From contig NZ_CP029186.1 in the NCBI RefSeq assembly GCF_003096035.1, forward strand, positions 248,001 through 312,000: a DNA stretch of 64,000 nt, read 5' to 3'. Positions 53,872 to 62,813 of the stretch are shown here, in pieces. The notes under the pieces are model-generated. The model did not search any database, was not told the origin of the DNA, and worked only from the letters and a program-made list of their open reading frames with translations. The stretch is from Flavobacterium album (lineage in GTDB: Bacteria; Bacteroidota; Bacteroidia; Flavobacteriales; Flavobacteriaceae). The position numbers were made by a program, and so were the translations under genes. How positions within the stretch are numbered: the first letter of the stretch is position 1; every line of letters starts with the position of its first letter.

Positions 53872-54951
53872 ATGGCTATGGATACTTTTGAGGAAAAATC
53901 CATCATTATGAGACAGAAGATCCCTTTTCATTACCATATATTGCTGTTCGTCGCCGTATTCCTGTTCTTTACCGGATGGGATATGGGTTCCAAAGCCGAC
54001 CGCATGACTGACGAGCTCAGCATGTCTAGCCTGATATTTGGCTTCACGCATATATTTACTATATTCCTTATTTACCTGCTCAATTACTACTTCGTTTGTC
54101 CTTATCTTCTCAACCGGAAGCGGATATTGCTGTATGCTCTTTCGGTACCTGCCTCATTACTCCTTTTTGCCGGATTAAGGTATCTGATAGAGGAAGTTGT
54201 CGTTTACAGCATTATAGGAATGCACAATTACGCCCCTGAATCATTGCAACCCGGTTATTACATCAGGGATAATTTCTATTTCGGGCTGCCGTCGATATTG
54301 CTTTCGGTAATTGTATATCTTTCCTGGCAGGCACACGTGTACCGCATGAAAAACCAGTTGCTGGAGATCGAGAACCGGCATGCCCAGTTCGCATTGCTCA
54401 AATCGCAGGTGAGCCCGCACTTTTTATTCAATACGCTGAATTCTTTTTACAGCGAATGGGTAGAAAAAGACGAGGAAACCGCAGCCGACCTGCTGGTACT
54501 CTCCGACTTGTTGCGTTATATCATTACCGAAAGCGATAAAGAACAGGTGCCTTTAGAAAAGGAGTTACAGTTTATTGATGGTTATATCAGGCTACAGAAA
54601 AAACGGTTCGAGAACCAGATGTACCTTACTTATTCTGTAGAAGGCGATGCCGGAAACCAAACGATACTGCCTGCCGTAGTAATTCATTTCATAGAAAATG
54701 TATTCAAGCACGGGATTATTAATGATAACGAAAAACAGGCTTTGATACATATTACTATTTCCGGGGGAAGCCTTGAGATACGGACGAGAAATCATATACA
54801 ACAGGGAGAGAATTATTCCTCTACAGGCATAGGGTTCAAAAACTTAAGTGACAGGCTGGGCTATGCGTATGGTGAAAATTTCAAGCTCGATAAAACCACC
54901 GAAAATGATATTTTTACAACCTATTTAAAGATTCCGCTCAAACAATCATGA
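53872..54951 (+). CDS. LytS/YehU-type sensor histidine kinase
   Basis: 359 residues. Four hydrophobic helices in the first 150 residues (IPFHYHILLFVAVFLFFTG, FTHIFTIFLIYLLNYYF and two more), then the His_kinase domain with the phospho-acceptor in LKSQVSPHFLFNTLNSF (about 180) and the ATPase region (VVIHFIENVFKHGI, GIGFKNLSDRL). The start could be the ATG at 53872, 53878 or 53908; the last fits the membrane topology best but none has a clear ribosome site. A TACCTTTA box overlaps the first ATG. Its stop overlaps the response regulator start by 4 nt. Confidence 0.92.
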   Translation: MAMDTFEEKSIIMRQKIPFHYHILLFVAVFLFFTGWDMGSKADRMTDELSMSSLIFGFTHIFTIFLIYLLNYYFVCPYLLNRKRILLYALSVPASLLLFAGLRYLIEEVVVYSIIGMHNYAPESLQPGYYIRDNFYFGLPSILLSVIVYLSWQAHVYRMKNQLLEIENRHAQFALLKSQVSPHFLFNTLNSFYSEWVEKDEETAADLLVLSDLLRYIITESDKEQVPLEKELQFIDGYIRLQKKRFENQMYLTYSVEGDAGNQTILPAVVIHFIENVFKHGIINDNEKQALIHITISGGSLEIRTRNHIQQGENYSSTGIGFKNLSDRLGYAYGENFKLDKTTENDIFTTYLKIPLKQS

Positions 54952-55649
54952 AGCTAACCTGTATACTTGTAGATGACGAACCGCCTGCTATCCGCCTTCT
55001 TGAGAAGTATGTGGAGCGCATACCTTTTTTAGAAAAGCTTGCCGTGTTCAGCGATTCATTAAAGGCGCTGGAATTCCTGAATGCCACCAGCGTTGATGTG
55101 ATCTTTCTTGATATCCAGATGCCACAGCTTACAGGGCTGCAGCTGTCTAAGATCCTTCCTGAAAGCACAAAGGTCATATTCACCACGGCCTATCCGGATT
55201 TTGCATTGGAGGGTTTCGACCTTAATGCTACCGATTACCTGCTGAAGCCTATTGCATTTGAAAGGTTTTATAAAGCGGTGTCGAAACTCAGCCCTGAAAA
55301 TAAGACAGCCTCAGCACCCGTCTCCCCTGCTACGGATTATCTTTTCATCAAAACTGATGGCAAGAATAAGTTCTCCAAAATTTTCCTTGACGATATATTA
55401 TATGTAGAAGCATTGCAAAATTATGTGAGCATCCATAAGGTAAATGATACTGTTATTACCCACAGTTCGCTGAAGAATATCCTCGACCTGCTGCCTGCTA
55501 ACGATTTTATCCAGATACACCGCTCCTATGCCGTAGCCGTAAAGCAGATCGACACCACCGACAGCTTTTCTGTCTTCATAAAAAAGAAAGAGCTCCCGTT
55601 GGGTAATACCTACAAGGATGCTTTCTTTAAAAGAATCGGGGACGTATAG
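54948..55649 (+). CDS. LytTR-family response regulator
   Basis: 233 residues. Receiver domain (about 1-115) with the acidic pocket VDDE, phospho-acceptor Asp in VIFLDIQMPQLTGL (about residue 53), TTAYPDFALEGF and the Lys in YLLKPIAFERF; LytTR DNA-binding domain (about 135-233) with DDILYVEALQNYVSIH and FIQIHRSYAVAVKQID. Partner of the sensor kinase encoded just before (ATGA overlap). Targets are not shown by the sequence; systems of this type in Bacteroidota often control nearby surface or stress genes. Confidence 0.94.
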   Translation: MKLTCILVDDEPPAIRLLEKYVERIPFLEKLAVFSDSLKALEFLNATSVDVIFLDIQMPQLTGLQLSKILPESTKVIFTTAYPDFALEGFDLNATDYLLKPIAFERFYKAVSKLSPENKTASAPVSPATDYLFIKTDGKNKFSKIFLDDILYVEALQNYVSIHKVNDTVITHSSLKNILDLLPANDFIQIHRSYAVAVKQIDTTDSFSVFIKKKELPLGNTYKDAFFKRIGDV

Positions 55650-55758
55650 TTAAGAATCCGTTGGGATTTATACATAAACCTTTGCTAAAATTAAAAGCAC
55701 AGCTTTTCGGGTTAGCCGGGCTTTAGTAAATTTAATATCCAATTATAAAACTAAAGCT

Positions 55759-56211
55759 ATGAGCACAGTATCCTTCATGAAAGAATTAGGAGAGAAAATT
55801 TTAAGCGGCAATGCACAGACACCGGAGCAGGAGCACAAAAATGCAAGTGACCTGATGGCATTCGTAAAAAAACTGGGACTTACATACAAGAATATCCAGA
55901 TATCAGCCACCGGCGGTAAAGTAGTCCTTGAAGGCGAAGTTGACACGCAGGCTGATGCCGAGAAGATCGGACTCGCTGTCGGAAATGTACAGGGTGTTGA
56001 ATCGGTAGAGAATAAAATGCGCGTAACGGTTTCGGAACCGGAATCGCAATATTATACTGTAGTATCGGGAGATTCGTTGTCTAAAATTGCCGGCAAATAT
56101 TATGGCGATGTACAGAAATACAATGTAATATTCGAAGCTAACAAACCCATGCTAAGCGACCCCAATAAAATATACCCGGGACAGGTTTTGAGGATCCCTG
56201 CACAGAAGTAA
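55759..56211 (+). CDS. BON-LysM protein (Kbp/YgaU-like)
   Basis: 150 residues without a signal peptide. N-terminal BON domain (about 40-90: NIQISATGGKVVLEGEVDTQ ... VQGVESVENKMRV) and C-terminal LysM domain (about 100-149: YYTVVSGDSLSKIAGKYYGD ... YPGQVLRIPAQK). Length and layout equal E. coli Kbp (YgaU), a cytosolic potassium-binding protein; the family is often mis-annotated as a peptidoglycan-binding protein. A bidirectional terminator follows. Confidence 0.92.
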   Translation: MSTVSFMKELGEKILSGNAQTPEQEHKNASDLMAFVKKLGLTYKNIQISATGGKVVLEGEVDTQADAEKIGLAVGNVQGVESVENKMRVTVSEPESQYYTVVSGDSLSKIAGKYYGDVQKYNVIFEANKPMLSDPNKIYPGQVLRIPAQK

Positions 56212-56220
56212 TAGCTGACC

Positions 56221-56260
56221 TCTAAATAAAAATCCCACAGAAGCGGGATTTTTATTTAGA
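56221..56260. terminator. Bidirectional terminator between the BON-LysM and imelysin genes
   Basis: TCTAAATAAAAATCCC and GGGATTTTTATTTAGA form a perfect 16-bp stem with an 8-nt loop. The A/T parts of the stem supply a T-run on both strands. The right arm includes the stop codon of the imelysin gene. Confidence 0.9.
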
Positions 56261-57458
56261 GTGTATAGCCGGCTGCGGAAGCCCCTTCTATAAATTTTTG
56301 CTTTAGGGATTCGAGTTTAGCTATTGCCACATTTACCTTTGGGCTTTGTGTCGCTATTGCATTATCAAAAGGTGCCGGTATATCATTAACGGCAGCCCCG
56401 GCAGCCGTAATAGCTGCAGCTATTTCATTGGCAAGGTTTGCGTCGGAAGCCCTCACAAGGCTATCCACTCCCGCGCCATCTTCCATTGGAAAAGTTTCTG
56501 ACAGCGGTACAATTCCATAGTAAAGGTTTGAAATTCCTTCCAAAGCTTTTTTAATATCAGTCAGTGAATTATCGCTGAACTTTGAATGTTCTGTATAATC
56601 ATTACCCGACACGAAAGGCTGCTGCAGGTGTTTCTGCGAAAGCTCAGAAGTGGCGAGAACCAGGCCCCGGAAAATGTTTTTTATAACCACATCATTATCC
56701 TGCTCAATAACTGCGTTAACCATATCCCCATAGATGATTGGTGATTCGTGTTCCCATCCAAACCAAAAAAACTGCATGTCTTTCAGCAGCGTACTATACA
56801 CGCTTACTGCCAACTGGCCCCGCCGTCCCGCCCAGGACTCAGTACCAATCGAGTTGAAATCAAGGTAAGTGGCTTGTCCGGGAAGGTTTAGTGAAGGATC
56901 GGTATAATCCGCTCCCCAAAGCAAATATTCAAGGCTATGATAACCTCTGGTAACATTTTCCTGTCCGCCCTGCTGGTGCCATTGCTTTACAGTACCTTCT
57001 GATATCTGGGGATATGCAGAAGTCCCGGTAAAGATGGAAAATGTATAATCTTCATTTAAAGGCCATACATCGATGTATTGCAGTGTGGCGGAACTTCCTG
57101 CATAATCCCTGGCTGAAAGCGCTATTGGCAGTGTTTTCATATACTCACCCATAGCTGTGCGCCATTGGGACTGGCAGTTCGCAAACTGCTGTTCCCGTGT
57201 GTCAACATAGACATGAAGTGAAGTCAAAGAGCTTGATAAAGATAGAAAGCTGTAGTAGGCGCCATCATAGGTTCGTTCAGCTACATCAAGATAGTTATCT
57301 ACGATTTCGCCTTTATTGACAATAGGATTGCCTGGATTTTCGGTATCGCCGGGGTTTTCCGGGTTGTTTGGATTCGCAGGATTGGTCACATCCGAGCTAC
57401 TGTCACTGCACGCGGCCGCCAAAAAAGCCGCTAATAGCAGAACGTTGATTTTTTTCAT
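56256..57458 (-). CDS. Imelysin-like (peptidase M75 family) lipoprotein
   Basis: 400 residues from the ATG at 57456-57458 (MKKINVLLLAAFLAAACSD, lipobox AAAC at about residue 18). A short Asn/Pro/Glu-rich linker (NPANPNNPENPGDTENPGNP) precedes the helical imelysin domain (about 50-395), with YHSLEYLLWG (HxxE) and LAVSVYSTLLKDMQFFW. The family is associated with iron uptake (EfeO/IrpA/algp7 relatives); the peptidase activity once proposed is doubtful. It is transcribed behind obg across a 150-nt gap and probably has its own promoter. Confidence 0.88.
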   Translation of the reverse strand: MKKINVLLLAAFLAAACSDSSSDVTNPANPNNPENPGDTENPGNPIVNKGEIVDNYLDVAERTYDGAYYSFLSLSSSLTSLHVYVDTREQQFANCQSQWRTAMGEYMKTLPIALSARDYAGSSATLQYIDVWPLNEDYTFSIFTGTSAYPQISEGTVKQWHQQGGQENVTRGYHSLEYLLWGADYTDPSLNLPGQATYLDFNSIGTESWAGRRGQLAVSVYSTLLKDMQFFWFGWEHESPIIYGDMVNAVIEQDNDVVIKNIFRGLVLATSELSQKHLQQPFVSGNDYTEHSKFSDNSLTDIKKALEGISNLYYGIVPLSETFPMEDGAGVDSLVRASDANLANEIAAAITAAGAAVNDIPAPFDNAIATQSPKVNVAIAKLESLKQKFIEGASAAGYTL

Positions 57459-57608
57459 TAATGTTGGTTTTTGCTGCAAAAAAACAATTTATTCCAATAC
57501 TAAAGGAACTTGTTTCCCAAACTTTTCAACATTTCAACAAACACCGAAAGACACTAATACAATTTGTGTGAAAAGTCTTAAACGTGAATTCGCTTTATGC
57601 CACCAACT

Positions 57609-58610
57609 TTAATTATTAAGCATCTGCCACAACTTGTCTTTTAATTCGGTTAACCCCTGCTGGGCCACTGATGATATGAACATATACGGAATGCCTTTAA
57701 ATTCTTTATCCAGCACCTGTTTCAGTTCAGCTTTCAGCTCGTCATCCAGCATATCGGATTTAGAAATGACAACCAACCTGTCTTTATCCAGCATTTCGGG
57801 ATTATAGCGTCGGAGCTCATCCAGCAATATCTCGTATTGTTCTTTAATATCATCAGCATCAGCCGGGATAAGGAACAGCAGTGTCGAGTTCCTTTCGATA
57901 TGGCGAAGGAAGTAGTGACCAAGCCCTTTGCCTTCGGCAGCGCCTTCTATGATTCCCGGTATATCTGCCATTACAAAGGATTGGTAATCCCTGTAGGCAA
58001 CGATACCAAGGTTTGGTTTTAGTGTCGTGAACGGATAATCTGCGATCTTTGGCTTGGCAGATGTCAGTACCGAAAGCAATGTTGATTTGCCCGCATTCGG
58101 AAAGCCTACAAGGCCCACATCGGCAAGCACCTTCAACTCTAGCAGTACATCCTTTTCCTCGGCCGGCATACCCGGCTGGGAATACCTCGGGGTCTGGTTG
58201 GTCGAACTGCGGAAATGCCAGTTGCCCAGTCCGCCCTTGCCGCCTTTTACCAATATTTGCTTTTCACCGTCTTCGGTAATTTCAAAAAGCACCTCACCGG
58301 TTTCCTGGTCCTTTACCACAGTACCCAACGGCACCTCAATATATTTGTCCTCACCATCGGCACCGGTACTGCGTGCGCTTCCGCCATCGCCGCCATGGGT
58401 CGCCTTAATGTGGCGCGCGAACTTTAAGTGAAACAATGTCCAAAGGCTTTTATTGCCTACAAGGTACACATGCCCCCCACGGCCGCCGTCTCCGCCGTCC
58501 GGGCCACCTTTTTCAATAAATTTTTCCCTGTGTAAATGCGTAGATCCCTTACCCCCTTTTCCGGAGGATACATATATCTTTACATAATCTACAAAATTTC
58601 CTTCTGTCAT
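57609..58610 (-). CDS. obg: GTPase ObgE/CgtA
   Basis: 333 residues. N-terminal Obg fold with Gly-rich loops (about 1-158: [20 protein letters not shown]), then the G domain with [14 protein letters not shown] (about 167-180), [16 protein letters not shown], and SKSD (G4). Functions in large-subunit assembly and stress control of growth. The C-terminal TGS-like domain of longer Obg proteins is absent, as usual in Bacteroidota. Heptamer repeats end 8 nt before its start codon. Preceded by the CorC-like gene in the hpt-adk-obg cluster. Confidence 0.97.
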   Translation of the reverse strand: MTEGNFVDYVKIYVSSGKGGKGSTHLHREKFIEKGGPDGGDGGRGGHVYLVGNKSLWTLFHLKFARHIKATHGGDGGSARSTGADGEDKYIEVPLGTVVKDQETGEVLFEITEDGEKQILVKGGKGGLGNWHFRSSTNQTPRYSQPGMPAEEKDVLLELKVLADVGLVGFPNAGKSTLLSVLTSAKPKIADYPFTTLKPNLGIVAYRDYQSFVMADIPGIIEGAAEGKGLGHYFLRHIERNSTLLFLIPADADDIKEQYEILLDELRRYNPEMLDKDRLVVISKSDMLDDELKAELKQVLDKEFKGIPYMFISSVAQQGLTELKDKLWQMLNN

Positions 58611-58617
58611 TTTTTTA

Positions 58618-58648
58618 GTTTAAAGTTTAAAGTTTAAAGTTTAAAGTT
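58618..58648. repeat. Four tandem GTTTAAA heptamers before obg
   Basis: The 7-nt unit GTTTAAA is repeated four times without error plus three more bases, from 8 nt before the obg start codon. A further 70 nt upstream TTTAAAC-type words recur. The number of units may vary between strains by slipped-strand mispairing. Confidence 0.75.
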
Positions 58649-58730
58649 GCCAATCAGCACTTTTAACTTCCCCTAAAACTTGTTTTTATTCTTACAGAAA
58701 ATTTAAACTTTCAACGTTTAAACATTCAAC

Positions 58731-60008
58731 TTATTCTTTTAAAGACCGTATTTTCACCTTATCGATCTTCACGCCGTCCATTTTTTCTACTTCCAGCTCA
58801 AACAGGTGCCATGCCAGTTTTTCGCCTTCTTTCGGGATGTAGGACAACTCGGTCATAATGAGGCCGCTTACGGTGGTCACTTCATAATCGTTGATCAGCT
58901 CATCCAGGTCGAAGTACGTCAGGAAGTCGTGCAGCGGATAATGCCCGTCTACCAGCCACGTGCCGTCTTCATTGGCTACCAGCTGGAATTCGTCATGATA
59001 AAAATCGGCCGCATCGCCCACGAGGGCTTCCAATATATCGTTCAGGGTTATTATCCCCTGGAAAATACCGTATTCATCTGTCACCAGGGCATAATGCACC
59101 TTGGTTTTTTTAAATATTTCCAATGCTTTATAGGCAGAGGTATGCTCAATCAGGTACACCGGTTCTTTTACAATGTCTTTCAGCCTGAAATCAGGCTTGT
59201 CAAAATTAGCAAAGATATCTTTCAGTAAGGCAATGCCTATCACGTCGTCCAGGCTTGTCCCTTCACATACAGGGTATACCGAGTGCAGCTCCTGCAGCAT
59301 TATATCGCGTATGCCGGCATTATCAGATCCCGTAGAAAGATACGCCACCGATTTCCTGTGGGTCATAAGCGAGTTCACTTTCCTGTCACCGATATGGAAA
59401 ACCCGCTCCATGATATCGTGCTCTATCTCCTGTACTTCACCGCCTTCGGTACCTTCTTTAATGATCGCCTTAATTTCCTCTTCCGTCACTTTCCCGTCAG
59501 CCGTTGGACGTATACTGAATATCTTCAGCAGGAAGTCGGTCGTAGTGGTCAGCATCCATATAAAAGGCGCTGTGATGATGGAAATATACTTCATCGGCAG
59601 TGCCATGGCTTTTGCAATGCTTTCGGGGTAATTGAGGCCTATCCTTTTTGGAAGCAGCTCACCAAGCACCAGCGAGAAGAAAGTCAGTATCACTACCACG
59701 ATCCCAACAGAGATGTTCTCTGCATAAGGCTTCAGTACCGGGAATTGCTCTATGAAAACCCGTACGTCGTCAGTTACTTTGTCGCCGCTGTAAATACCGG
59801 TCAGGATACCGATGAGCGTTATGCCTATCTGTACCGTAGAGAGGAATTTGTTGGGCGAGTTGGCAAGGTCGAGCGCAGCCTGTGCGCTGGCATTACCCTT
59901 TTTAGCAGCCATTTCGAGGCGGTTCTTACGGGCAGAGATCAGTGCGATCTCGCTCATGGAGAACACGCCGTTAAGAATAATAAGAAATAATATTATGGCT
60001 ATTTCCAA
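58731..60008 (-). CDS. CNNM/CorC-type membrane protein (hemolysin family)
   Basis: 425 residues. The start is a TTG at 60006-60008: no in-frame ATG lies upstream before a stop codon, and MEIAIILFLIILNGVFSMSE is the normal N-terminus. DUF21/CNNM transmembrane domain (about 1-185, four hydrophobic segments), a CBS pair (about 205-335: ALVTDEYGIFQGIITLND), and the CorC_HlyC transporter-associated domain (about 345-425). Likely a magnesium/cobalt efflux or transport protein; 'hemolysin' is a historical name. GldE of gliding bacteria is related but is normally linked to gldD, which is not here. It starts 12 nt after adk. Confidence 0.88.
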   Translation of the reverse strand: MEIAIILFLIILNGVFSMSEIALISARKNRLEMAAKKGNASAQAALDLANSPNKFLSTVQIGITLIGILTGIYSGDKVTDDVRVFIEQFPVLKPYAENISVGIVVVILTFFSLVLGELLPKRIGLNYPESIAKAMALPMKYISIITAPFIWMLTTTTDFLLKIFSIRPTADGKVTEEEIKAIIKEGTEGGEVQEIEHDIMERVFHIGDRKVNSLMTHRKSVAYLSTGSDNAGIRDIMLQELHSVYPVCEGTSLDDVIGIALLKDIFANFDKPDFRLKDIVKEPVYLIEHTSAYKALEIFKKTKVHYALVTDEYGIFQGIITLNDILEALVGDAADFYHDEFQLVANEDGTWLVDGHYPLHDFLTYFDLDELINDYEVTTVSGLIMTELSYIPKEGEKLAWHLFELEVEKMDGVKIDKVKIRSLKE

Positions 60009-60019
60009 TGGTGGAATTT

Positions 60020-60595
60020 TTAGTTAAGCGTATCGATCACTGTACTTAATCGATCTGTAATTTCAGCTATTTCGCCGATGCCGTCCACACCGTGGAATTT
60101 ACCCTGTTTCCTGTAGTACTCCATCAGCGGCGCCGTCTTTTCATTGTACTCCTGGTAGCGGTTCCTTATAAGGTTTTCATCCTGGTCGTCCGGCCTGCCG
60201 CTGGTCTTGCCCCTTTCAAGCAGGCGCTGCACCAATACTTCATCATCGGCTTCAAGGCCAACAGTTGCATCTACCTTCCAGCCTTTCGATTCCAGAAAGG
60301 TGTCCAGCGCTTCTGCCTGTGCGATCGTACGCGGAAATCCGTCAAATAGGAATCCGGCAGTATCCGGATGTTTTTCGGCCTCATCCTGCAGCATTTTTAT
60401 CGTAAGCTCATCCGGAACCAGGTCGCCTTTATCCATGTAAACCTTTGCCTGACGGCCAAGTTCGGTATTATTCTTCAGGTTGTAACGGAACACATCGCCT
60501 GTAGAAATATGTGTCAGGTTGTATTTTGTCTTTAAAAATTCGGCTTGTGTCCCTTTGCCTGCACCCGGCTTTCCGAATAGTACGATATTGATCAT
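60020..60595 (-). CDS. adk: Adenylate kinase
   Basis: 191 residues. Converts AMP + ATP to two ADP. P-loop GKPGAGKGTQAEF (residues 7-19), NMP-binding GDVFRYNL, the DGFPRTIAQAEAL motif (about 84-96), and a short LID (RGKTSGRPDDQDEN) without zinc Cys residues. The short type is normal for the Bacteroidota. Between hpt (18-nt gap) and the CorC-like gene (12-nt gap), probably one operon. Confidence 0.97.
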   Translation of the reverse strand: MINIVLFGKPGAGKGTQAEFLKTKYNLTHISTGDVFRYNLKNNTELGRQAKVYMDKGDLVPDELTIKMLQDEAEKHPDTAGFLFDGFPRTIAQAEALDTFLESKGWKVDATVGLEADDEVLVQRLLERGKTSGRPDDQDENLIRNRYQEYNEKTAPLMEYYRKQGKFHGVDGIGEIAEITDRLSTVIDTLN

Positions 60596-60613
60596 TGTAG
60601 TAGTTAGGTTGTG

Positions 60614-61144
60614 TTATGATTGTAATTGATAAATTTCAGGTAGGTTGCGCCCCAGCCCGTCGTAATCCAGGCCGTAGCCCACGATGAACTTATTGGGGAT
60701 CTCGAAGCCAATGTAATCCAGCGCGATGTCTTTAGTATACGCTTCCGGCTTAAAGAACAGTGTGGCGATCTTCAGCTGCTTCACGTTCTGGCTTTCAAAC
60801 ATTTTTTTAAGCTCTACAATAGTATTGCCGGTGTCTACGATATCCTCGATAATGACTACACTTCTGCCTTCAAGGCTCTGGCTGAGGCCGATGAGTTGCT
60901 TTATCTCGCCGGTGCTTTCGGTACCTTCATAGGAAGCCAGCTTTACAAAGCTCACTTCGCAGGGGCCATCGTAATGTTTTACAAAGTCGGACACTACCAT
61001 GAATGCACCATTGAGCACACCAATGAAGACCGGGGTTTCGTCTTTCAGGTCGGATTCCGCCTGTTTTGCCATCCGCATAACTACTGCATCAATATCTTCT
61101 GCAGTAATAAATGGCACAAAATGTTTGTCGTGAAGCTGTATCAC
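60614..61144 (-). CDS. hpt: Hypoxanthine phosphoribosyltransferase
   Basis: 176 residues from a GTG at 61142-61144; no ATG lies in frame upstream before a stop. PRPP-binding motif VVIIEDIVDTGNTIVEL (about 96-112), the flexible loop region LASYEGTESTGEIKQL, and the C-terminal YIGFEIPNKFIVGYGLDYDG purine-binding segment are present. Salvages hypoxanthine and guanine. First gene of the hpt-adk-CorC-obg cluster; a TATATTTG box lies 30 nt upstream. Confidence 0.96.
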   Translation of the reverse strand: MIQLHDKHFVPFITAEDIDAVVMRMAKQAESDLKDETPVFIGVLNGAFMVVSDFVKHYDGPCEVSFVKLASYEGTESTGEIKQLIGLSQSLEGRSVVIIEDIVDTGNTIVELKKMFESQNVKQLKIATLFFKPEAYTKDIALDYIGFEIPNKFIVGYGLDYDGLGRNLPEIYQLQS

Positions 61145-61174
61145 CCTATTAATTTAATGATTTGGAATAATTTG

Positions 61175-61182
61175 CAAATATA
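61175..61182 (-). promoter_or_regulatory. Candidate -7 box (TATATTTG) for hpt
   Basis: An exact TAnnTTTG match read on the minus strand, 30 nt before the hpt start. No -33 partner is seen at the usual distance, so support is partial. Confidence 0.35.
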
Positions 61183-61322
61183 CTAATTCGCTGATAGCTG
61201 ATAAATTATACGCCTGTAATTTGTAATATTTTTATGAATGTTAAATTACCGCTAATAGTCAAGGGTTTGGGAACGCAAATGGGTAAATTCGTTATGCATT
61301 GAATAACCGAATTACTTTTACC

Positions 61323-62600
61323 ATGAAAACATCGTATATCACACTGGCACTTATTGCCCTGGCAACACTTGGCTCGTGCAAAAAAGACCGCGTTACCAAA
61401 GAAGAAAAGCAGGAGGCCAAAGCCGAAGGCAGCACTACTGTAAAAACAGCTATTGGCGACCTTACGCTGCCGGCCCCCTTTAGCACAGAATCGGCAACAA
61501 AAAAGAACAGCATGGCCGACTGGCCGGAAGGGCAGACACCAAAGGCCCCTGAAGGGTTTACCGTAACTAAATTTGCGGGAGACCTGAAGAATCCGCGCAA
61601 CACTTATATCTCACCGAATGGGGATATTTTTGTAGCAGAATCGGGCACCAGTGGCAGCGCCGACCAGATCACGGTATTGCGCGATAAAGATAAAGACGGC
61701 ACTTATGAAACACGCGCTGTTTTTGCTGAGGACCTGAACCAGAATTACGGGATGCTTATCCTGAAGAATTATTTTTACATTGCCAATACCGACGGGCTGT
61801 ACCGCTATCCTTACAAAGATGGCGATATGAAACTGCAGGGCAAAGGTGAAAAAATTGTCGACCTGCCGGCAAAAGGATACAACAACCACTGGACCCGAAA
61901 CCTCTTGACGAATGCCGATGGCTCTAAGATATACATCTCTGTAGGATCATCAAGCAACGTTGCTGAGCATGGGATGGATCACGAAGTACGCCGAGCCAAT
62001 ATCCTGGAAATAAACCCGGATGGCACCGGAGAGCGTGTTTTTGCCAGCGGACTTAGAAATCCTGTAGGCATGGACTGGAACCCTGCCAATAAGGAATTGT
62101 GGACAGCCGTTAACGAGCGCGATGAGCTGGGCGACGAGCTCGTACCCGATTATATAACCAGTGTAAAAGAAGGCGGTTTTTACGGATGGCCTTACTCTTA
62201 CTATGGCAAGATAGAAGACCCCCGCATGAAGGGACAGGGTAAAGACCTTGTTACCAAAGCTATTGTGCCCGATGTTCCTGTAGGAAGCCATACTGCATCA
62301 TTAGGGCTCGCTTTTTATACTAAAGATGCTTTTCCTGCGCAATATAAAAATGGCGCTTTTGTAGGGCAGCATGGCTCATGGAACCGCTCTATACTAAGCG
62401 GTTATAAAGTGATCTTTATACCGTTTAAAGACGGCAAACCGTCAGGGCCGCCGCAGGATTTCCTTACCGGTTTCATTGCCGATGAGAAAAAAGCGGAAGT
62501 CTGGGGACGCCCTGTGGATGTAACCGTGATGAATGATGGTTCGCTATTGGTGAATGATGATGCGGGGAATACGATTTGGAGAGTGAGTGCCTCAAAATAA
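61323..62600 (+). CDS. PQQ-dependent sugar dehydrogenase-like lipoprotein
   Basis: 425 residues from the ATG at 61323 (MKTSYITLALIALATLGSCK, lipobox LGSC). The beta-propeller of the soluble glucose/sorbosone dehydrogenase family is visible: FAGDLKNPRNTYISPNGDIF, NHWTRNLLTNADGSKIYISV, RVFASGLRNPVGMDWNPANK and VGSHTASLGLAFY, with GQHGSWNRS near the cofactor site. Oxidises aldoses or related polyols with PQQ in the periplasm or at the surface. No PQQ biosynthesis genes are in the window. A TACTTTTA box ends 2 nt before the ATG. Followed by an inverted repeat and a TonB receptor. Confidence 0.87.
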   Translation: MKTSYITLALIALATLGSCKKDRVTKEEKQEAKAEGSTTVKTAIGDLTLPAPFSTESATKKNSMADWPEGQTPKAPEGFTVTKFAGDLKNPRNTYISPNGDIFVAESGTSGSADQITVLRDKDKDGTYETRAVFAEDLNQNYGMLILKNYFYIANTDGLYRYPYKDGDMKLQGKGEKIVDLPAKGYNNHWTRNLLTNADGSKIYISVGSSSNVAEHGMDHEVRRANILEINPDGTGERVFASGLRNPVGMDWNPANKELWTAVNERDELGDELVPDYITSVKEGGFYGWPYSYYGKIEDPRMKGQGKDLVTKAIVPDVPVGSHTASLGLAFYTKDAFPAQYKNGAFVGQHGSWNRSILSGYKVIFIPFKDGKPSGPPQDFLTGFIADEKKAEVWGRPVDVTVMNDGSLLVNDDAGNTIWRVSASK

Positions 62601-62638
62601 ATTCCAAAAGACAATTCCAAATAATAAAATTGAGCTGC

Positions 62639-62784
62639 ATTTAACCACATAGGCACATAGGCTTTTTAGTGGAAATTTATATTTAAGGATTGCATAAGCA
62701 TACATAGATGAAGCGTAGCTTCAAACTATGTGTGACTCTGTCTCCTTCAAGAACTATGAAACCTATGTATCTATGTGGTTAAAT
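62639..62784. repeat. Long inverted repeat with internal hairpin
   Basis: Arms 62639-62661 and 62762-62784 are reverse complements at 21 of 23 positions (the left arm starts ATTTAACCACATAGG). Inside, GAAGC-GTA-GCTTC with flanking ACATAG/CTATGT (62702-62731) forms a second hairpin. I recall very similar ACCACATAG elements as dispersed repeats in Flavobacterium; it is likely a MITE-like element. Confidence 0.75.
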
Positions 62785-62813
62785 TATCTATCCTATTTGT
62801 TTAGCTTTATGCC

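Noticed and set aside
58618..58648. Possible CRISPR array from the regularly repeated heptamer
   Set aside because: Units are 7 nt and contiguous without spacers; no cas genes are present.
59283..59990. Plus-strand open frame (235 codons) opposite the CorC-like gene
   Set aside because: Antisense to a conserved membrane protein; its translation is His/Arg/Tyr-rich without domains.
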